Assembly: GCA_902570155.1 (NCBI GenBank)
Contig: CACFXU010000004.1
Location: 1-64,000 of the forward strand
Reading direction: 5' to 3'
Source of the DNA: an uncultured Alphaproteobacteria bacterium
GTDB lineage: Bacteria; Pseudomonadota; Alphaproteobacteria; HIMB59; GCA-002718135
DNA length: 64,000 nucleotides
Each line of letters begins with the position of its first letter. Position 1 is the first letter of the stretch. The translations under genes were made by a program, and so were the position numbers. Under the pieces are notes generated by a model that ran no database searches, was not told the DNA's origin, and saw only the letters and a program-made list of their open reading frames with translations. Shown here in pieces: positions 57,580-64,000 of this stretch.

Positions 57580-59136
57580 ATGACCGAAAAGATTTATATT
57601 TTTGACACAACTCTTCGAGATGGAGAGCAGTCCCCAGGTGCATCTATGAATTTAGATGAAAAACTTCAAATTGCTGAAGTACTTGACTCTATGAAGGTTG
57701 ATATTATTGAAGCAGGATTTCCAATTGCTTCCAACGGTGATTTTGAAGCTGTTTGTGAAGTTAGTAGACAGGTAAAAAATTCAACTATAGCTGGTTTAGC
57801 AAGAGCGAGCTTTAAAGATATTGATCGTGCTTGGGAAGCAGTACAACATGCAAAGTCTCCAAGAATTCATACTTTTATTGCAACAAGTCCTCTACATATG
57901 AAATATAAATTAAAGAAAACAGAAGATGAAGTTTTAGAGGCTATAAAAAAGACTGTTTCTCACGCAAGAAATCTATGTGATAATATTGAATGGAGTTGTG
58001 AAGATGGTGGAAGATCGGAGTTAGAATTTTTGTATAAATGCATCGAGCTTGCTATTAATTCTGGTGCTTCGACTATTAATATACCTGATACTGTTGGTTA
58101 TACACTACCGGAAGAGTTTGGTAAAATTTTCAAAAATGTAAAAAATAATGTTCCAAATATTGATAAAGCAATTCTTTCTACTCATACACATAATGATTTA
58201 GGTTTAGCGACAGCAAATAATGTTGCAGCTATTAAAGAAGGTGCAAGACAAGTTGAGTGTACGATTAATGGTATGGGTGAAAGGGCTGGAAATTCATCAT
58301 TAGAAGAAATTGTTATGACTTTAAAAGTCAAAAAAGATCTAATGCCTTTTCATACAGATATTAAATCAGAGTCTATTATGAAAGCTTCTAGATTAGTATC
58401 ATCAATAACAGGTTTTCCAGTTCAGCCAAATAAAGCAATAGTTGGAGCCAATGCTTTTGCGCATGAAGCTGGAATACATCAGGATGGTATGCTTAAACAT
58501 TCTGGTACTTATGAAATCATGACTCCTGAGTCAATTGGGCTTAATAAATCTTCACTAGTTCTTGGCAAACATTCAGGTAAACATGCTTTTTCAGAAAAGT
58601 TAAAAGAGCTTGGTTATGAAGTAGGTGATAATGCTTTAATGGAATTATTTGGAAGATTTAAAGATTTAGCCGATAAGAAAAAAGAAATATTTGAAGAAGA
58701 TTTAATTGCGTTAGCAGAAGATAGAACATCGTCATACGATGAACACATTAAATTTGTATCTCTAGAAGTAAATGCTGGATCTGTTGAAAAAGCTGAGGCT
58801 AAATTAAAGATTGATATTAACGATAAAGTGGAAAATACTAAAATTAATGGCAATGGTCCTGTTGATGCTACATTTAACGCTATAAAAAAACTTACTAATA
58901 CAGAATTTAGGCTTAAACTTTACCAAGTAAATGCAATCACAGCAGGTACTGATGCTCAAGGAGAGGTTACTGTAAGACTTGAAGATGATAATCTATCATC
59001 ACAAGCAAAAGGAAGTGATCCTGATATAATTGTTGCATCAGCAAAGGCATACATCAATGCATTAAACAGATTGATCTTTAAAAAAACTAAATCAATTAAA
59101 GAAAATGCAGCAAGTTTAAAAATAGAAGGAGTTTAG
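57580..59136 (+). CDS. leuA: 2-isopropylmalate synthase
   Basis: This 518-residue enzyme condenses acetyl-CoA with 2-oxoisovalerate, the first step of leucine synthesis. The catalytic TIM barrel starts IYIFDTTLRDGEQSPGASMN and contains STHTHNDLGLATANNVAAI, GMGERAGNSSLEEIV and HEAGIHQDGMLK. The C-terminal part from about residue 390 is the regulatory leucine-binding domain. I chose the ATG at 57580; a GTG at 57565 adds five residues. leuA follows ilvC with 41 bases between, consistent with a branched-chain amino-acid operon. Confidence 0.96.
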   Translation: MTEKIYIFDTTLRDGEQSPGASMNLDEKLQIAEVLDSMKVDIIEAGFPIASNGDFEAVCEVSRQVKNSTIAGLARASFKDIDRAWEAVQHAKSPRIHTFIATSPLHMKYKLKKTEDEVLEAIKKTVSHARNLCDNIEWSCEDGGRSELEFLYKCIELAINSGASTINIPDTVGYTLPEEFGKIFKNVKNNVPNIDKAILSTHTHNDLGLATANNVAAIKEGARQVECTINGMGERAGNSSLEEIVMTLKVKKDLMPFHTDIKSESIMKASRLVSSITGFPVQPNKAIVGANAFAHEAGIHQDGMLKHSGTYEIMTPESIGLNKSSLVLGKHSGKHAFSEKLKELGYEVGDNALMELFGRFKDLADKKKEIFEEDLIALAEDRTSSYDEHIKFVSLEVNAGSVEKAEAKLKIDINDKVENTKINGNGPVDATFNAIKKLTNTEFRLKLYQVNAITAGTDAQGEVTVRLEDDNLSSQAKGSDPDIIVASAKAYINALNRLIFKKTKSIKENAASLKIEGV

Positions 59137-60180
<1,044 letters not shown>

Positions 60181-60188
60181 AAATTAAA

Positions 60189-61010
60189 ATGGCACCAAAA
60201 TTTAGAATAAAAGTTTTTCAAATTTCATCTTTTATAAAAAATTTTACAATCGTTTCTATTGTTACTTTATCATTCCTTTTAGTTTTTTTTTCAAAATCTG
60301 ATTTGTATCTTATTAATGGTTTAAAAAATATATCTAGTTCAGTAATTATACCAATTACAAGAATTATTTCATTACCAATTAATACCCTTTCTAATTTTGT
60401 TGATGAATATAAACAGTTTAGAAGTTTAAAATTTGAAAATAAAATCCTTCAGGAAGAAATAATTCGTTTAAAAAAATGGCAAACATTAGCTATACAAAAT
60501 TCTAGAGAAAATAGAGTTTTGAAAAAATTACTAAATGCGACTGATAATAATTTAACCTTAGTAAAGACGGCATCCCTCATTAATAGAAATGATACAATTT
60601 ATACTAAGTTGATCAACTTAAATGCTGGGCATAATGATAAAATTAAGAAAAATATGTCAGCTATTAATGAAAGAGGATTAGTAGGTAAGGTAATTGATAC
60701 AACTTCAAATAATTCTAGAGTAATCCTTTTGACTGATCCTAACTTATCTATTTCAGTAAAATCAATATCTGATGGTATCTTTTCATTACTTACTGGCAAT
60801 GGTGATGGAAAATATTTAGTAAGTTCTTTTGTAAAAGAAAATAAAATGCCCAGATTAGGTGATATTGTAGTTACAAGTGGTACGGCGCAAATCTTTCCTG
60901 TAGATTTATTAGTTGGAAAAGTAGCTAAAGTTGAAAAAAATAGATTTTTTGTTTTACCTTTTGTTGATTTTGAAAATATTGATTATTTGCAAATAGTTAC
61001 CTCAAAATAA
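60189..61010 (+). CDS. mreC: Rod-shape-determining protein MreC
   Basis: This 273-residue protein has one membrane helix near the N terminus (about residues 18-35), a short coiled coil (FENKILQEEIIRLKKWQ) and two beta-barrel-type domains with LINRNDTIYTKLINLNAGHNDKIKKNM, GLVGKVIDTTSNNSRVILLTDPN and DIVVTSGTAQIFPVDLLVGKV. MreC activates PBP2-RodA in the periplasm. It lies between mreB and mreD, sharing a base with mreD. Confidence 0.93.
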   Translation: MAPKFRIKVFQISSFIKNFTIVSIVTLSFLLVFFSKSDLYLINGLKNISSSVIIPITRIISLPINTLSNFVDEYKQFRSLKFENKILQEEIIRLKKWQTLAIQNSRENRVLKKLLNATDNNLTLVKTASLINRNDTIYTKLINLNAGHNDKIKKNMSAINERGLVGKVIDTTSNNSRVILLTDPNLSISVKSISDGIFSLLTGNGDGKYLVSSFVKENKMPRLGDIVVTSGTAQIFPVDLLVGKVAKVEKNRFFVLPFVDFENIDYLQIVTSK

Positions 61011-61495
61011 TGGAGCTTTCCAAATTTCTTAACCCTTCTATCAAACTAAACATCATTTTAATTATAAGTTTTTCAATCTCAGTAAACTCTTTTGTATTGT
61101 TTCCTAATGTCAATAATGCGTTCTATATACTATTTCATTTAACTTTTATTTATCTAATTTTTTACCATTATCATTTTTATCTTTATATCTTAGCTTTTAT
61201 ATACGGTATTTTATTTGATATATTATTGCTAAATAATATCGGAATTCATTTAATTGCTTTTTTATCTCTTCTCATCTTGTATTTTGTAATAAGAAAATTT
61301 TTAACTAGATTATCTTCCTATCAAATAATTTTTATTTATTTTGTAACTTTAATAATTTTACTTCTAATTGAACAAATTCTAGCAAATTTTACTAATGGTT
61401 ATAAATTTAGTTTACTTACTTTTTTTAATTTTTTTATAATTTCTTTAATTATTTTTATTCCTACTGTATTTTTATTTTCTAAATTAGATAAGTGA
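61010..61495 (+). CDS. mreD: Rod-shape-determining protein MreD
   Basis: This 161-residue, very hydrophobic inner-membrane protein has five to six membrane segments and the MreD-typical FIYGILFDILLLNNIGIHLIAFL. Conservation is low in this family; the call rests on topology, size and position between mreC and the PBP2 gene, with a TAATG overlap to mreC. Confidence 0.88.
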   Translation: MELSKFLNPSIKLNIILIISFSISVNSFVLFPNVNNAFYILFHLTFIYLIFYHYHFYLYILAFIYGILFDILLLNNIGIHLIAFLSLLILYFVIRKFLTRLSSYQIIFIYFVTLIILLLIEQILANFTNGYKFSLLTFFNFFIISLIIFIPTVFLFSKLDK

Positions 61496-61496
61496 A

Positions 61497-63299
61497 ATGT
61501 TTTATTCTGATGATAAAAAACAATATTCAGTTCTTAATAGAAGAACATTTTTATTATATTTATTAAAAGTATCTTTTTTTGGTATTGTAGGGTGGAGATT
61601 ATATAATATTCAAATAAAAGATTCACAAAAATACAAAACTCTCTCAAAAAATAATCAAATTGATGTAGAAATTATTTACCCTCTCAGAGGAATAATTTAT
61701 GATACAAATAAAAAAATTTTAGCATCAAATGTGAAAGTATTTGATGTATATATAATTCCTGAAAATACTAAAAATATAAATAAATCTTTAAGTAAATTAA
61801 ATCAGATAATTAGAATAGATTTTAGTGATAGAAGAAAAATTATAGAATTATCTAAAAAAGTAAAAAAATTTGAAAAAATAAAAGTATTAGAAAATATAAA
61901 TTGGTCAGAACTTGAAAAAATAGAAGCAAATAAACTCAATATTGAAGGTATATTTATTTCTCAAGATTATATGAGAACTTATCAGTTTGGTAATACGGTT
62001 TCTCATTTAATTGGTTATACAAATAAGCCCAATAGGGAAGAAGTTGAATTACCTTTTATTACCAACATGCCTGATCTAGAAATAGGAAAAGATGGTATTG
62101 AAAAAAGTTTTAATCCTAATTTAGTTGGTAAATCAGGACAAAGAGAGATTGAAGTTAACTCTTATGGAAGAGTAATACGTGAAATATCTAGACAAGATAG
62201 TCAGAGAGGGAATGATATTCAAATTACTATCGATCTGAGAATTCAACAATATGCTTTGAACTTGTTAAAAGAACACAAAGCAGGTTCTGCAGTACTTATG
62301 GATATTAACAATGGCAACATATTATGTATGGCATCAACTCCATCTTATAATCCAAATAAAATTATACAAAAACCAAATAAGAAATACTGGGATTCAATTT
62401 TAGCAAATGAACTTTCACCACTTACTTACAGATGTATTCAGGGTTTATATGCTCCAGGCTCAACTTTTAAGATGGTTGTTGCCATAGCAGGGATAGTCCA
62501 TGGGATTATCGATACAAATACGAAACATTTTTGTAGTGGAAAAATTGGTTTAGGTGATAGACTTTATCATTGTTGGAAAAATAATGGTCATGGCTCTATG
62601 AATGTTAGTAATGCAATAAAAGAATCTTGTGATGTTTTTTTCTATGAAATTTCGAAAAAAATTGGGATTGATAAAATTGCTAGAGTTGCTGAAGATTTTG
62701 GTTTAGGCAAAATATATGATGTTCCTTTACCTAATCAAAAAAAAGGAATTATTCCTTCACGCGATTGGAAAAAGAAAAAATACGATGAAAGTTGGTATCC
62801 TGGAGAGACTCTAATCTCTGCTATTGGTCAAGGATTTGTATTAACTAATCCACTACAACTTGCTGTAATGACATCAATTATTGCTTCTAATGGAAAAAAT
62901 GTAAAACCAAATATTATCAAAAAAAATAATGATATTGAATTTGAAAAATTAGAAAAATACCACAGTGCAATTGAAATTATTAAAAGTTCGATGTTTAAAG
63001 TAGTTAATGAAAGCAGTGGGACAGCTTATAATTCAAGATCTACTTCTGCACCTTTTGCAGGTAAGACAGGAACTTCTCAAGTTAGAAGAATAACAGTAGC
63101 CGAGAGAGAAAGTGAAGATTTCAGAAAAAAAGAAGTAGAATGGAAAAAAAGAGATCATGCTTTATTTGTTGGATATATGCCAGTTGAAAATCCTAGATAT
63201 GCTGTTTCGGTTGTTATTGAACATGGAGGTTCAGGTGCATCAACTGCAGCACCTATAGCTAAAGAAATTTTTCAATTTACAAAAAATTTAGAAATTTAA
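61497..63299 (+). CDS. mrdA: Elongation transpeptidase PBP2 (MrdA)
   Basis: This 600-residue class B penicillin-binding protein crosslinks lateral-wall peptidoglycan. A membrane helix (about residues 20-38) is followed by the RGIIYDTNKKILASN dimerisation start, PNREEVELP and GKDGIEKSFN segments, and the transpeptidase domain with S322-x-x-K325 (GSTFKM), SCD at the SxN place in KESCDVFFYEISKKIG and KTGTSQ from K523. The SxD form of the second motif is typical of PBP2. It begins one base after mreD and overlaps rodA (TAATG). Confidence 0.95.
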   Translation: MFYSDDKKQYSVLNRRTFLLYLLKVSFFGIVGWRLYNIQIKDSQKYKTLSKNNQIDVEIIYPLRGIIYDTNKKILASNVKVFDVYIIPENTKNINKSLSKLNQIIRIDFSDRRKIIELSKKVKKFEKIKVLENINWSELEKIEANKLNIEGIFISQDYMRTYQFGNTVSHLIGYTNKPNREEVELPFITNMPDLEIGKDGIEKSFNPNLVGKSGQREIEVNSYGRVIREISRQDSQRGNDIQITIDLRIQQYALNLLKEHKAGSAVLMDINNGNILCMASTPSYNPNKIIQKPNKKYWDSILANELSPLTYRCIQGLYAPGSTFKMVVAIAGIVHGIIDTNTKHFCSGKIGLGDRLYHCWKNNGHGSMNVSNAIKESCDVFFYEISKKIGIDKIARVAEDFGLGKIYDVPLPNQKKGIIPSRDWKKKKYDESWYPGETLISAIGQGFVLTNPLQLAVMTSIIASNGKNVKPNIIKKNNDIEFEKLEKYHSAIEIIKSSMFKVVNESSGTAYNSRSTSAPFAGKTGTSQVRRITVAERESEDFRKKEVEWKKRDHALFVGYMPVENPRYAVSVVIEHGGSGASTAAPIAKEIFQFTKNLEI

Positions 63300-64000
63300 T
63301 GTTGAATAAAATTCAAAACTTAAATTACTTACTGATTTTCTTAGTAATATTAATTTCTTTTATTGGTGCAGCTGGTTTATATTCTGCGGCAGGAGGATCA
63401 TATAATCCTTGGGCATCAAGACATTTAATTAGATTAGTACTTTTTATATTTTTAGCAATTATCTTAGCTTTAATAAATATTAAATTTATTTATCAATTTG
63501 CTTATATCTTTTTTATTTTATCATTATTTCTTTTGCTATCAGTTGAAATAATAGGTGTTTTTGGTAAGGGTGCAACTAGATGGATAAATGTATTTGGTTT
63601 TAGCATCCAACCTTCAGAATTAATTAAAATAACTATAATACTAGCACTAGCAAGATTTTATCATGATTTAAAATTTGATGAAATTAAGCGAATAAAAAAT
63701 TTATTTTTTCCAATATTAATTTTATTTTTACCATTTGCTTTAGTTGTTATACAGCCAGATCTTGGGACTGCATTAAGTATAGCGATGCTTGGAATTCTCA
63801 TTTTATTTGCAAGTGGAATAAGAATCTGGAAGTTTGTATTAGGATTTTTTGCTTTGATAATATCAATTCCTTTGTCATTAAATTACCTACAACCATATCA
63901 AAAAGATAGAATTTTCTCTTTTTTAAATCCTGAGGCTGACGCACTTGGAAGAGGATATCAACTTATACAATCAAAAATTGCTTTAGGATCTGGCGGACTG
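63299..64000 (+). CDS. rodA: Elongation peptidoglycan polymerase RodA, 3' truncated
   Basis: The ATG at 63299 shares a base with the mrdA stop, and the frame stays open to the window end (234 codons). The visible part begins MLNKIQNLNYLLIFLVILI and shows the SEDS signatures GKGATRWINVFGFSIQPSELIKI, VIQPDLGTALSI and the loop start ALGRGYQLIQSKIALGSGGL, where the window stops. RodA polymerises glycan strands with PBP2 during elongation. It parallels FtsW at 28538 and would continue for roughly another 130 residues. Confidence 0.95.
   Translation, partial: MLNKIQNLNYLLIFLVILISFIGAAGLYSAAGGSYNPWASRHLIRLVLFIFLAIILALINIKFIYQFAYIFFILSLFLLLSVEIIGVFGKGATRWINVFGFSIQPSELIKITIILALARFYHDLKFDEIKRIKNLFFPILILFLPFALVVIQPDLGTALSIAMLGILILFASGIRIWKFVLGFFALIISIPLSLNYLQPYQKDRIFSFLNPEADALGRGYQLIQSKIALGSGGL

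Overview
This 64 kb window looks like a piece of chromosome from a streamlined, strongly AT-rich alphaproteobacterium, probably a marine SAR11- or HIMB59-like lineage. The reasons are the very low GC, gene overlaps of 1-14 bp, and several alphaproteobacterial traits: a circularly permuted tmRNA gene, an SspB-alpha adaptor, rnpB next to mraZ, an FtsZ with a long acidic linker, and the hflK-hflC-DUF2065-degP block. The lineage is inferred from these features and was not searched.

Positions 1-12250 hold two carbohydrate-uptake loci around a LacI-type repressor gene. Locus 1 has a truncated solute-binding protein, an unusual fusion of both permease halves, a Gfo/Idh/MocA oxidoreductase and an aldo/keto reductase, but no ATPase. 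Locus 2 runs away from the repressor gene from a promoter with a perfect 16-bp palindrome between its -35 and -10. It encodes a complete importer (binding protein, two permeases, ATPase), a TIM-barrel isomerase/epimerase and a second Gfo/Idh/MocA dehydrogenase. The single ATPase may serve both importers.

Positions 12273-19904 hold mlaC-mlaA (outer-membrane lipid asymmetry), a UvrD/PcrA helicase, ligA-bamD, a cytoplasmic-type peptidoglycan amidase and the RNase P RNA. Positions 19951-38569 are a complete division and cell-wall (dcw) cluster: mraZ, rsmH, ftsL, ftsI, murE, murF, mraY, murD, ftsW, murG, murC, murB, ddl, ftsQ, ftsA, ftsZ and lpxC. Four CCCAT boxes at exact 10-bp spacing stand directly in front of mraZ and look like its autoregulatory operator. 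A CtrA-type TTAA-N7-TTAA site precedes ftsZ. fumC, gpmA, sspB, a cytochrome b561 gene and a rhodanese gene follow.

Positions 42031-46930 are the accessory part. A permuted ssrA gene (tmRNA, tag ANDNRLALAA) lies on the minus strand at about 47150-46906. An 18-bp near-copy of its 3' end (17/18) lies 4.9 kb away at 42031, and two further related core sites lie between them. The four cores divide the interval into three cassettes of unrecognised genes. Two cassettes start with the same ~130-bp repeat carrying CTTCGTAG iterons. This looks like a tandem array of small elements integrated at ssrA. No recombinase gene is visible. One cassette carries a large secreted coiled-coil protein gene split by a one-base frameshift.

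Positions 47254-64000 return to core genes: folA-thyA, mrp (apbC), hflK-hflC-DUF2065-degP-miaA, ilvB-ilvN-ilvC-leuA, and the rod-shape operon mreB-mreC-mreD-mrdA-rodA, whose last gene runs off the window end. Together with the dcw cluster, most of the cytoplasmic and septal peptidoglycan pathway is encoded here.
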